This document shows, in pieces, positions 1-8,545 of a stretch of 64,000 nucleotides of DNA. Numbering within the stretch: position 1 is the first letter of the stretch; each line of letters begins with the position of its first letter. A model generated the notes under the pieces. That model ran no database searches. It was not told where the DNA came from and saw nothing but the letters and a program-made list of their open reading frames with translations. The stretch comes from Tropicimonas sp. IMCC34043 (GTDB taxonomy: Bacteria > Pseudomonadota > Alphaproteobacteria > Rhodobacterales > Rhodobacteraceae): NCBI RefSeq assembly GCF_003390845.1, contig NZ_QMEK01000005.1, forward strand, positions 62,001 through 126,000. Direction: 5' to 3'. Made by a program: the position numbers and the translations under genes.

Positions 1-1
1 G

Positions 2-637
2 TTCAACCGCCGTTTCGACCCGCATTTCCGTGCCCTGAAGGCGGCGATCGACGATGGCAGCATCGGCGCGGTCGAACAGGTGGTGCTGACCTCGCGCGAT
101 CCCGGCCTGCCGCCGATGTCCTATATCGACGTCTCGGGCGGGATCTTTCGCGACATGATGATCCACGATTTCGACATGGCGCTGTTCCTGCTGGGTGAAC
201 CGATCCGCACCGTCGCCGCCAGCGCCGGGACGCTGGTCGAGCCCGAGTTGCGCGCCCACAACGATTTCGACACCGCGACGGTCCTGCTGACCAGCGTCTC
301 GGGCAAGCAGGTCACGATCCTGAACTCGCGCCGCGCGACCTATGGCTATGACCAGCGCATCGAGGTGCATGGATCGAAGGGCATGGTCAGCGCCGAGAAC
401 ATGCGCCTCGCAAATATCGAGATCGCGAATGGTACCGGCTTTACCCGCCCGCCGCTGCTCGATTTCTTCATGACCCGCTATACCGAGGCCTATGCTGCCG
501 AGATCGCGGCCTTCCTTGCCGCGCTCGCCTCGGGCGGGGCGATGCCGACGACCGGGCAGGACGGGCTGAACGCGCTGCTGCTCGCCGACGCAGCCCTTCA
601 GGCCGCAACCAGCGGACAGGTCGTTACCCTGGCCTGA
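2..637 (+). CDS. iolG: Inositol 2-dehydrogenase-like Gfo/Idh/MocA oxidoreductase, C-terminal part
   Basis: The gene is cut by the left edge; the reading frame is open from base 2 and stops at 635-637, giving about 211 residues. What remains is the end of the NAD-binding domain and the substrate domain of the Gfo/Idh/MocA family. The start of the visible part (FNRRFDPHF) and the stretch SGGIFRDMMIHDFDMA contain the Asp and His characteristic of myo-inositol 2-dehydrogenases, which oxidise inositol to scyllo-inosose with NAD+. No other inositol gene is visible here, so the substrate could also be a related cyclitol or sugar. It is convergent with the giant kinase gene that ends at 675. Confidence 0.7.
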   Translation, partial: FNRRFDPHFRALKAAIDDGSIGAVEQVVLTSRDPGLPPMSYIDVSGGIFRDMMIHDFDMALFLLGEPIRTVAASAGTLVEPELRAHNDFDTATVLLTSVSGKQVTILNSRRATYGYDQRIEVHGSKGMVSAENMRLANIEIANGTGFTRPPLLDFFMTRYTEAYAAEIAAFLAALASGGAMPTTGQDGLNALLLADAALQAATSGQVVTLA

Positions 638-650
638 GCCCCGCGCAGAC

Positions 651-674
651 CCGGTCGGGCCCCTGCCCGGCCGG
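651..674. terminator. Stem-loop between convergent genes
   Basis: Bases 651-660 pair with 665-674 around the loop CCCT (661-664), with one T-G wobble in ten pairs. It fills the 37-base gap between the convergent stops at 637 and 675. There is no T-run on either side, so it is a candidate bidirectional terminator judged by position and stem strength only. Confidence 0.45.
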
Positions 675-3600
675 TCACTTGCGGGTCATCACCTCGATCC
701 CGTCCCAGGTTGCCGACAACCCGCCATCGGCCAGTTCGACGCAGCGCGCCGCCATCCGGCGGCCCACGACATCGTCGGGATTCTGCTGGACAACCTGCGA
801 AAACGTGTTGGTCGCGACCGTCAGATCGCCTGCCTGCAACCGTCGCACCCCGTGTTCGAACAGCTCGCGCGTGGCGAGCTTCAACTCCTGCACTTTGGTG
901 CTTTCCCAGGCAAAAATCTCGAACACGTCGACGGGGTGCTGCTTGCCCAGCACGCGCACAGTCCCGAGCCGGCGATGCGGGAAGCGCTCGGGGTCGGGCA
1001 GGCCGATAATCGTCTGTTCCGAGGCCGCGATGCCGATCCCGAACTGGGCGGTCAGCCCCTCGAGCCGTGCGGTCAGGTTCACCGTGTCCGAGACCACGTT
1101 GCTGGTGCGGCGGAATTCGTCGCCAAGAACCCCGACGATCAGATCGCCGCGGTGCAACCCGATCCCGGTCCCGATCGGCCGCCGCCCCGATGCGTGCCGG
1201 TCGAGATTGAACCGCCTCAGTTCGCGCTGGATCTCGACTGCCGAATGGACCGCATCCTCGGCGCTGCCGGGAAACAGCGCCATCATGCCGTCGCCCAGAT
1301 ACTGGCTGACGACGCCGCCGCTGTTCTGCACGATCGGCCCCATGCGCGAGAAATAGGCGCTGAGAAACTCGAAGCTCTCCGGGGCCGTCAGCTCCTCGGC
1401 CAGCGTCGTGAAACCGCGGATGTCGGTGAACATGACCGTCATGGTACGCGCCACGTTGTCGCCAAGCGCAATGTCGAGAATGGACTGGCGGTCGAGGAAT
1501 TTCAGGAACTCGTTCGGCACAAAGCGCTCGTAGGCGGTCGAGATCCGCGCCAGGTCGATATGGGTCCGCATCCGCGCCGACAGCTCGTCGCGCGAAAACG
1601 GCTTGGTCAGATAATCGGTGGCACCTGCATCGAACCCCGCCCGCAGATCCTCGACCTGGTTCTTGGCGGTCAGAAGGATAACCGGCAGACGCGCGGCCGG
1701 GTGGGTCCGACGGATCGTCCGGCAGACCTCGTAACCCGACATGCGCGGCATCATCACATCGAGGATAACAATGTCGGGTTCATAGCCTTCCGACAGGATC
1801 CTGAGCGATTCCTCGCCGTTCCTGGCCTGGACGACCCCGAAGGATTCAAGCTGCATGAAGTTCTGCAGCACCTGCAGGTTCACCAGATCGTCGTCGACGA
1901 CGAGCGCGCGATACTGGGTTGCGCCACCCTTCGGCTGGGCCCAGGGACCGCGGCCGGAAAGTGGCAGGCTGACGATTCCGGCGGCATCGAACAGCTCCGG
2001 TTCCTGCACGACGGGCAGCAATGGCGTCGGCGCCGGCGTGCGCAGCCGCGCGACCGTCGGGCCGGCACGCAGGGCCTTGCTGTCGCTGGTAGCGGGCAGC
2101 GAGAAGGTAAAGCGCGCGCCCTGCCCCGGCACAGAGCGGACCGAGATCTTGCTGCCGTGCAGTTCGACCAGACTGCGGGTGATGGCAAGCCCCAGCCCGA
2201 CGCCGCCATGGAGCCTCTGGGTCGAGGCATCGGCCTGCTCGAAGCTGCGAAAGATCCGCTCGTGAGCCTCCAGCGGGATCCCTTCGCCGTCGTCGACGAC
2301 GCTGATCGCGACCTGCCCGGTCCCGGCCTCGGCTTCGGCCTCGACCCGCACGGTGCCGCCGGCGGCGAACTTGCTGGCGTTGTCGACGAGGTTCAGCAGG
2401 ATCTGCTGCAGCCGGTCCTCGTCGGCCAGCACCAGCGCATTCTCCTTTGGAACCGCGTTGACCAGTTTTGCAGGCTCGGCCATGTCGCGCGCGGCAATCA
2501 GCGACAATACAACCTCGACCAGCGCGTGCAGATCGACCGGCCGCACCTCAAGCTCGAACTCGCCGTCGCGCAGCCGCGAGAAATCGAGGATGTCATTCAC
2601 CAATCCCGAAAGCCGCTTTGCCGACCCCGCGATCAGATCGAGCGTCTGTGACGCCGCCCCCGAAAGCGGGCCCGCCGCCCCGTCGATCATCGATTCCGCC
2701 AGACCGATGATGCCGTTCAGCGGCGTGCGCAACTCGTGGCTGGTGTTGGCAAGGAATTCGTCCTTCAGCCGGTTGATCCGAACCAGTTCGCCACTCGCCC
2801 GCTTCTGGGTTTCGAGCGCTTCCTGCTGGCGGGCAAACAGCATCGCGTTGCTGAGCGAGACCGCCGCAAGGCTGACGATGGTCGCCACGATCTCGCCCCG
2901 TCCTTGCGTGAAGACGCCCCGTGCGAGCGAGTTCTCGAGGTAAAGCACCGCCTTCAAGGAACCGGAGCTGGCGACCGGCAGGCACATCACCGATTTCAGC
3001 CCCTTGTTGCGAACGTATTTCAGCGCGTCGAACCGGTGATCCCGCAGGGCATCGGCCGTGATCTCGGTCGCCGAGGTCGCCGCAACCCGGGTCACGATCT
3101 CGACCGGATATTCCATCGGATCGAGGGTCTCGAGAGCCAGGAAATCGGGGTGAACCTGTACTTCGGTTTCCGAGCCGACGATCCGCGCCTCGGCCGCCAG
3201 CCGCAGCGCGTTCTCCTGTGCAAGATACAGCGCCCCGGAATCGGCGCCGGCGTTTTCCATCGCAATGTGCAAAAGCCGTTCCAGCAGCGTGTCGAGATCG
3301 GAAATCTCAAGGATCGCCTGGCTGGCCTTGATGATTGTCGACAGGTCGAGTCCGTCGGCGGACCGGCTAGGCAGCGCGACGGCGGAATCGGCAAAGAGCG
3401 TCCGATGGCTTGCGGCGAGCTGGCGCTGCTTTGCAACCGCGCCCCAGTGGCCATAGGCGGCATGGGCGCGCAGGATCAGCCGGTCGCGCGCATCGGCATC
3501 CCCCAGCGCCTCGGCCGCGGCCGCCCCGCATTCGGCGGCGATCCCGGCATAGCTCCAGATCCGGTCCGACTCGGCCAGCCGGCAGGCCCGTTCGATCAGG

Positions 3601-6600
3601 TGCAGCGCGTCCTCGTATCTGCCCCGGACGCGGGCGATCTCGCCCGACAGAAGGATGTGCTGGAATCCGTGGTTCACCGGGAACTTGGTGGCCAGACGCC
3701 TCAGCGTCCTGAGGTGCCGGCGGATCCGCGCCCGGCGCCGGCGCCGCGACAGCGGCACCGCCGACAATGGCGCGCGGGTCAGGCTGAGACCCGACAACAG
3801 GTGATAGTCGACGAATTCCGGGCCGAGTGTGGTGAAGCCCTCCTCGGCCCGCATCCCCTGATACAGATCGTCCAGCACCGCCCAATCGCCAAAGATATGG
3901 GTCATCAGCATCTGGGTGGTCAGGAAACTTCCCAGCGACGCCTCGCCCTGCATCCTCGCCTGCAGCGCGCTGTCGCTCTGCTGCCACATCGTCGCCGAGG
4001 CAGGGCCGGTCAAGCGTTCGACCGCACGGCGATAGATAGCGCAGATCGAATCCAGCACCTCGTGGTGCAGACGCTTTTGATAGCGTTCGATGTCGTCCAG
4101 CTGATCGACCAGTTCGTTCAGCGGAACGCACATGATCCAGGAATATTTCAGGATGCCGTAATAGAAGTACCCGACATATTCCAGTTCGGCCGCGTTCCAG
4201 CTGTTGCCGACCCCCTCGCGCATCAGCTCGCGCAACTCGCCGTATTTGCGGAAATGCCAGGCGATCACCATCGAGAAGGTATAGTAGAGCCGCCCGCGCA
4301 CCTGGGCGCTGATCCCGCGCGTTTCGAGCAGCGGAAACAGGTTGGTGCCGATCCTGTGCGCCCGCTCGGCCGAGCCGAAGGCCAGGTAGATGACGATGGC
4401 ATAGTTCTGGATCGAGGCGAGCCCCGCGCTCGTCAGCCCGTCGTGGAGCGTGATGCGGAACATCCGCAGCGCGATCAGCACGAACAGGTCCTTGCTTTGC
4501 AGGAATGCCGGGGTCGAGACGATCATCAGCATCCCGATCAGCTGCTCGGAGGCCGCGTTGTCCATCGTCGGCAGGGTCGAGAAATCGAAGACATCGTGGC
4601 GCCGGACCTCGATCTGGGTCAGCGCGAGCTGTTTGGCAATCTTCGGCCCATAGGGCTTCGACAGATCGACCCCCAACAGCTTCAGCCCCTTGATGCCATA
4701 GTCGAGCGCCTGCGGATACTGCGAGCGGAAGGTGAACAGCCCGACCAGGATCTGATAGACCATGGCCCTGTCGCGGTCTGTCGGCAGGCGGGCAATCAGG
4801 GTCTCGAAATGCGGCCTCGCGACCTCGAAGCCCGACAGCAGGAACTCGGTCTCCATGATTTCCAGCTCGAGCGCGCGGGCAACCTCGGGCTCGGTGTCCC
4901 AGTCGATCCCGGCAAGCTCGGGCGGAAGGTTCGAGACAGCGGTCAGATAACGCTGCGCGATGTCATAGGCCGCCACCCCCTTGGCACGCCGCGCAGCCGC
5001 CAGACTGCAGCGCGTCAGATGCCGGCCAAGCGACGGTTCGGTCAAAAGCTCGATCCCGGCAGCGAACTGGTCGAGCGCCAGAAACAGCCGGTCGTCGATG
5101 TCGGGGTTGGCGATGTCGCGCAGCAGGTGGGCGCCGATCCGATAATGCAGCCGCTTGCGTTCGCCCTCGTCGATCAGCTGATAGGCGGACTCGCGCACCA
5201 CATCGTGGCTGAAGCTCCACTGATCGGAATTGTCGGCGGCGCCGCGCACGACGAATCCCTCGCGCGCGGCCTCGGTCAGGACAGGCTCAAGCTCCTTGCC
5301 CGGCCGCTCCATCAAGATCCCCAAGGACTGGACCGAGAAGGTCGTGCCAAGGACGGCGGCATGGGGAAGTGTGCGCAATGCACCGACCGAAAGCCGTTCG
5401 AACCGGTCGGTCATCAGCGCGGCGACGTCGGCATCGACCAGCCGCCGCGACACCGCATCGAGCGCCCATCGCCAGCGCGCCGCCTCGACATCGAAGCGGA
5501 TCGCCCCCTCGTCCTGAAGCGCGATCACCAGGCGGCGCAGGTGGAAGGCGTTGCCCTGGGTCTTGGCATGGACCGCCTCAGCCAGACCACGGACCGCGTC
5601 GCCCGGAAGGTGCAGCGCATCGGCAAGCATCGCCGAGGTGTCTTCGACCTTCAGCTGTGCAACATCGAGAAGGCAGGTCGGCACCCGGGATTCCTCCAGC
5701 GCCGCGATCAGACGACTGACCCGGTGGGTCAGCCCGACCTCGTTGTCGCGATAGGCCCCGAGGACGATCAGGTTTTCAAGCGGCGCGCTGACCAGCACGT
5801 CCTCCAGAAGGTCGATCGAGCCCGTATCGGCCCATTGCAGATCGTCGAGGAACAGAACCACCGGCTCGCTCTGGCTCGACAACAGCTCGAAGAAGCCCTG
5901 AATAGCGATCCGGAACCGCTGGTTACGCTCCATCGGGTCCTGCACCGGCGGGGCCGACAGCTCGCCGACCAGCGGCTTCAGTTCGGGCAGGAAGTCCGCG
6001 ACCACGGCGAGGTTCTCGCCCAGCCTTTCGCGCAGTTCGCCAAGGAACTTCTCCAGCTCGATGGCGCCGCGTCCGATCCGGGTCAGGACGAATTCGCGCA
6101 GCGCGTCGAGAAGGGCAAGATAGGGCAGCCGCTGAAGCTCGTCGTACTTGCCCGACAGGAACGTCGCCTGGTGCGAGGCGGTCGCGAGCTCGCGCAGATG
6201 CTCGGCCAGCGCCGATTTGCCGGCCCCGCTGCGCCCGCGCAGCATCACCACCTCGGCCTTGCCGGAAAGCCCGCGCGCGAAGACCGCGGTCGCGGTCGCG
6301 ATCTGGGCTTCGCGGCCATAGATCCGGTCGGGGATCCGGAAGGCTGCCAGCGCATCCTTCTGGCCCAGCTCGAACCCCGGGATCTCGCGGTCGACGCGAT
6401 AGGCGGCCTCGCAGTTGTGAAGGTCCGCCCAGAGCCCATAGGCGGTCTGATAGCGGTCCTCGGGTGCCTTTTCGAGCAGCTTGCGAACGATCGCGGCCAG
6501 TGGCGGCGGCAGGTCCGGGCGCATCCGGGCAAGATCGGGGGGGGCTGCGGCCAGGTGCATGTGCACCAGTTCCATTCGGTCGATGGCCTGAAACGGCGGC

Positions 6601-7187
6601 CGGCCGGCCAGCATCTCGTGGAACACCACCCCAAGCGCATAGAGATCGGCGCGCAGATCGACCACATTCGCGGTGCGCCCGCTTTGTTCGGGCGCGCAAT
6701 AGGACAGGTCGGCCAGTTCCAGCCCGTCGGCATCGCCCTGCCGCACCGCCGGCCGCGCCAGACAATCGGGATGCAGCGCCAGCTGCAGGCGCCGGGTTTC
6801 GGGCTGGATTCGGAAGGCCGCGGGAGAGATATGGCCGTGCATCATGCCAAGCGCGTGGACCGCCTGCACCGCATTGGCCATCTGCACCGAGATCTCCAGA
6901 AAGTGGTCAACGCGCACCGGGCCGGGCTGCACCAGTCGCCCGAGGTCGATCCCCACCGGCTGTTGCATGAACAGGCTCGCCGCGTCGGCATCGACCTCGA
7001 ATGCCAGTGGCCGGACAATCAGCCCCGGCAGATCGCCGAGCACCTGTTTCAGCCGCGTGGCCCCCCGCGCCGCCTGTTCGGGCGTGACGGTGCGGCCATA
7101 CCACACCAGCGCGGGCGTGTCGGCGAATCCGGCGTCGGCAGTAATGGGCCCGCGAACCCCGTCGCGTCGTCCCGATTGAACGGTCAT
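675..7187 (-). CDS. Giant pseudokinase-AAA ATPase-GAF-histidine kinase-receiver-nucleotide cyclase
   Basis: This is a 2170-residue soluble signalling protein; I see no signal peptide or membrane span. Domains in order: protein-kinase-like fold (about 20-265), AAA/STAND-type ATPase with Walker A GRSGAGKS (318-325) and Walker B LFLDDLQWAD (about 445-454), a long helical TPR-like region (about 680-1270), GAF (about 1295-1445), HisKA with H-box His about 1484, HATPase with N-box Asn about 1603, receiver with phospho-acceptor Asp about 1810, class III adenylate/guanylate cyclase (about 1910-2065) keeping both metal Asp (about 1922 and 1966), then a short TPR-like tail. The kinase catalytic loop reads HGHISP (117-122) instead of HRDxKP, and no DFG is visible, so the first domain is probably a pseudokinase. 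It is the last gene of the operon, 22 bases after the 335-residue gene. Outputs may include phosphotransfer and cAMP or cGMP; the ligand is unknown. Confidence 0.9.
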   Translation of the reverse strand: MTVQSGRRDGVRGPITADAGFADTPALVWYGRTVTPEQAARGATRLKQVLGDLPGLIVRPLAFEVDADAASLFMQQPVGIDLGRLVQPGPVRVDHFLEISVQMANAVQAVHALGMMHGHISPAAFRIQPETRRLQLALHPDCLARPAVRQGDADGLELADLSYCAPEQSGRTANVVDLRADLYALGVVFHEMLAGRPPFQAIDRMELVHMHLAAAPPDLARMRPDLPPPLAAIVRKLLEKAPEDRYQTAYGLWADLHNCEAAYRVDREIPGFELGQKDALAAFRIPDRIYGREAQIATATAVFARGLSGKAEVVMLRGRSGAGKSALAEHLRELATASHQATFLSGKYDELQRLPYLALLDALREFVLTRIGRGAIELEKFLGELRERLGENLAVVADFLPELKPLVGELSAPPVQDPMERNQRFRIAIQGFFELLSSQSEPVVLFLDDLQWADTGSIDLLEDVLVSAPLENLIVLGAYRDNEVGLTHRVSRLIAALEESRVPTCLLDVAQLKVEDTSAMLADALHLPGDAVRGLAEAVHAKTQGNAFHLRRLVIALQDEGAIRFDVEAARWRWALDAVSRRLVDADVAALMTDRFERLSVGALRTLPHAAVLGTTFSVQSLGILMERPGKELEPVLTEAAREGFVVRGAADNSDQWSFSHDVVRESAYQLIDEGERKRLHYRIGAHLLRDIANPDIDDRLFLALDQFAAGIELLTEPSLGRHLTRCSLAAARRAKGVAAYDIAQRYLTAVSNLPPELAGIDWDTEPEVARALELEIMETEFLLSGFEVARPHFETLIARLPTDRDRAMVYQILVGLFTFRSQYPQALDYGIKGLKLLGVDLSKPYGPKIAKQLALTQIEVRRHDVFDFSTLPTMDNAASEQLIGMLMIVSTPAFLQSKDLFVLIALRMFRITLHDGLTSAGLASIQNYAIVIYLAFGSAERAHRIGTNLFPLLETRGISAQVRGRLYYTFSMVIAWHFRKYGELRELMREGVGNSWNAAELEYVGYFYYGILKYSWIMCVPLNELVDQLDDIERYQKRLHHEVLDSICAIYRRAVERLTGPASATMWQQSDSALQARMQGEASLGSFLTTQMLMTHIFGDWAVLDDLYQGMRAEEGFTTLGPEFVDYHLLSGLSLTRAPLSAVPLSRRRRRARIRRHLRTLRRLATKFPVNHGFQHILLSGEIARVRGRYEDALHLIERACRLAESDRIWSYAGIAAECGAAAAEALGDADARDRLILRAHAAYGHWGAVAKQRQLAASHRTLFADSAVALPSRSADGLDLSTIIKASQAILEISDLDTLLERLLHIAMENAGADSGALYLAQENALRLAAEARIVGSETEVQVHPDFLALETLDPMEYPVEIVTRVAATSATEITADALRDHRFDALKYVRNKGLKSVMCLPVASSGSLKAVLYLENSLARGVFTQGRGEIVATIVSLAAVSLSNAMLFARQQEALETQKRASGELVRINRLKDEFLANTSHELRTPLNGIIGLAESMIDGAAGPLSGAASQTLDLIAGSAKRLSGLVNDILDFSRLRDGEFELEVRPVDLHALVEVVLSLIAARDMAEPAKLVNAVPKENALVLADEDRLQQILLNLVDNASKFAAGGTVRVEAEAEAGTGQVAISVVDDGEGIPLEAHERIFRSFEQADASTQRLHGGVGLGLAITRSLVELHGSKISVRSVPGQGARFTFSLPATSDSKALRAGPTVARLRTPAPTPLLPVVQEPELFDAAGIVSLPLSGRGPWAQPKGGATQYRALVVDDDLVNLQVLQNFMQLESFGVVQARNGEESLRILSEGYEPDIVILDVMMPRMSGYEVCRTIRRTHPAARLPVILLTAKNQVEDLRAGFDAGATDYLTKPFSRDELSARMRTHIDLARISTAYERFVPNEFLKFLDRQSILDIALGDNVARTMTVMFTDIRGFTTLAEELTAPESFEFLSAYFSRMGPIVQNSGGVVSQYLGDGMMALFPGSAEDAVHSAVEIQRELRRFNLDRHASGRRPIGTGIGLHRGDLIVGVLGDEFRRTSNVVSDTVNLTARLEGLTAQFGIGIAASEQTIIGLPDPERFPHRRLGTVRVLGKQHPVDVFEIFAWESTKVQELKLATRELFEHGVRRLQAGDLTVATNTFSQVVQQNPDDVVGRRMAARCVELADGGLSATWDGIEVMTRK

Positions 7188-7209
7188 GTTTCAGCCCGGT
7201 TTGTGGCGT

Positions 7210-8217
7210 TCAGTGCCGCATTGTCCCGGCGGCCGCGAAATTCGGAGTCGCAACCAGCGAGAAATAGGCCTTTGCAATATCCGGGCCAACGCCGTCGCGA
7301 GCAACAGCCAGTTTCACATGGTTCAACCCGAAATCGAGCAGGGTCGGGAATGTCGCCCCATCCAGTTCCCCGATCGTGCGGCGGGGCGCAAGCTGGCCGA
7401 GTGCCGCGGCCTTGGCGGGCGAGGCCATTCCTGCGCCGGCAAGACCCGCGACGAGATCGGTCATCTCTCTGCGCGATACGGCCGGGATCTCGATCCCGAG
7501 GCCGGGAAGCAGCGCCTGCCCGAGATCGAGGTCGAGCCGCACCGGCCCATCCTGCGCCAGACTCGCCGCCGTGGCGGCAAGGCTGCGCGCGCGCGCGGCG
7601 GCACCGGGCCACGCGACCCTGTTCAGAAGGCTCGGGATGGCGGCCGCGGCCAGCCCTTCGATCACCAGCCGCAGCGAGGCAGGACCGCGCTCGTTCCGAC
7701 CTGCCATGATGCCGATCTGGCGCAGATGCGCCCCGTCCGGCAATTGCGCAAGCAGACGCTCGAACGCGGCCTGCGGCATGTCGCGCCCCAGAGCCTCGGC
7801 CAGTCCTCGTGCCAGCGCAACCGTGCCATCGGCATCGACCGGCCCCGTGGCAGGCGCCACAAAAAAACTCGGCAGCCCGGCCGAACCGTCGCTATCGAGA
7901 TCGAATTCCAGCCAGAGTACACCCGCGGCCGCCGGTGGCATGGCGCTGGCAGTCAAAAGGGATGCGGTCTGACCCAGCAGATCGGGCCGGGCCAGCGCCT
8001 GCTGGCGCATCCTTTCGATCCCGTGGCCGGGCAACAGCGCCACCGAATAATCGGCAGCGCCCGCCGGACCATCGAGCCGAAGCTCGAAGACATGCCCGGT
8101 GGCGGCATCGGGCAGCAGGGATGCAAACCGCGCCAGACCCCGCCCGCAAGCCGAAGACAAAAGCGCCGGACCAAGCGCCGCAATGGCCGCAGGGACGGCA
8201 CGCGCCGGACAGATCAT
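7210..8217 (-). CDS. Putative ABBA-fold (peptide) prenyltransferase-like protein
   Basis: 335 residues, Ala/Leu-rich, cytoplasmic. I recognise no named family by direct match. By inspection it alternates helices with five beta-hairpins: about 42-49/56-63, 99-108/115-122, 165-174/180-189, 225-232/239-246 and 299-306/313-323. Five beta-beta units separated by helices, about 60 residues apart, is the plan of ABBA prenyltransferases, a ten-stranded barrel; 335 residues also fits that group, including the cyanobactin TruF/LynF/PatF enzymes. The third hairpin (RQIGIMAGRNERGP, then SLRLVIEGL) resembles my recollection of the TruF group. The last hairpin has AKAYFSL, with K316 and Y318 where ABBA enzymes use Lys/Tyr to bind diphosphate. 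It sits 34 bases after the 79-residue peptide gene and 22 bases before the giant sensor. This assignment is inference from pattern; another beta-rich fold is possible. Confidence 0.45.
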   Translation of the reverse strand: MICPARAVPAAIAALGPALLSSACGRGLARFASLLPDAATGHVFELRLDGPAGAADYSVALLPGHGIERMRQQALARPDLLGQTASLLTASAMPPAAAGVLWLEFDLDSDGSAGLPSFFVAPATGPVDADGTVALARGLAEALGRDMPQAAFERLLAQLPDGAHLRQIGIMAGRNERGPASLRLVIEGLAAAAIPSLLNRVAWPGAAARARSLAATAASLAQDGPVRLDLDLGQALLPGLGIEIPAVSRREMTDLVAGLAGAGMASPAKAAALGQLAPRRTIGELDGATFPTLLDFGLNHVKLAVARDGVGPDIAKAYFSLVATPNFAAAGTMRH

Positions 8218-8251
8218 TGCCCGCTCACGCCGCCCCCGCGATCATCATGGC

Positions 8252-8491
8252 TCACCAGAGGTACTTGCAGATGTTGTCGCCGACGAAGTCGCTCAGCTCC
8301 TTGCCGCTCTTGCTGACAATGGCGGTCGCCACATCGGTGGGGATGCCCACCTTGTCGGTCAGAAACTGGCCCGCCGAGGCCGGATCCTGAAGATAGATGT
8401 TCATGAATTCGCCGCGCAATGCGTCGTTGTCGAAAAGCTTGGCCGTGGCCATGGTCGCATAATACTCGGGCGTACCCTTTGCAGTCGGCAT
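8252..8491 (-). CDS. Small 79-residue peptide, possible modified-peptide precursor
   Basis: A real small gene: the ATG at 8491 has a Shine-Dalgarno AAAGGACA six bases upstream, and it lies in a compact operon (54 bases after the CXXCH protein, 34 bases before the ABBA-like gene). The protein is soluble and mostly helical (about 10-72), with a DALRGEFMNIYLQDP segment followed by FLTDKVGIP. It ends in NICKYLW, with its only Cys at 75, Tyr 77 and the only Trp at the last position. A long acidic helical leader with a short tail rich in modifiable residues is typical of ribosomal peptide precursors with Nif11- or LigA-type leaders, but I cannot assign it to one. If the next gene is a prenyltransferase, W79, Y77 or C75 would be natural acceptors. 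It could instead be a small accessory subunit. Confidence 0.75.
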   Translation of the reverse strand: MPTAKGTPEYYATMATAKLFDNDALRGEFMNIYLQDPASAGQFLTDKVGIPTDVATAIVSKSGKELSDFVGDNICKYLW

Positions 8492-8545
8492 GGTTTGTCC
8501 TTTCTGCCGGTTGGAAAATGGTTTCGGGGGTCTGCCCCGCTCTCG

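Noticed and set aside
2736-7709. A 1657-codon plus-strand open frame opposite the giant sensor
   Set aside because: Its translation is low-complexity Arg/Gln/Asp-rich without any family pattern, while the minus strand encodes recognisable domains throughout. It is a GC-rich mirror frame, like the long open frames opposite most genes here (for example 13331-15277, 25404-27668 and 57126-59276).
8252-8491. Assignment of the 79-residue peptide to the Nif11 or LigA leader families
   Set aside because: The general shape is similar but I see no diagnostic motif or Gly-Gly cleavage site, so no family name is given.
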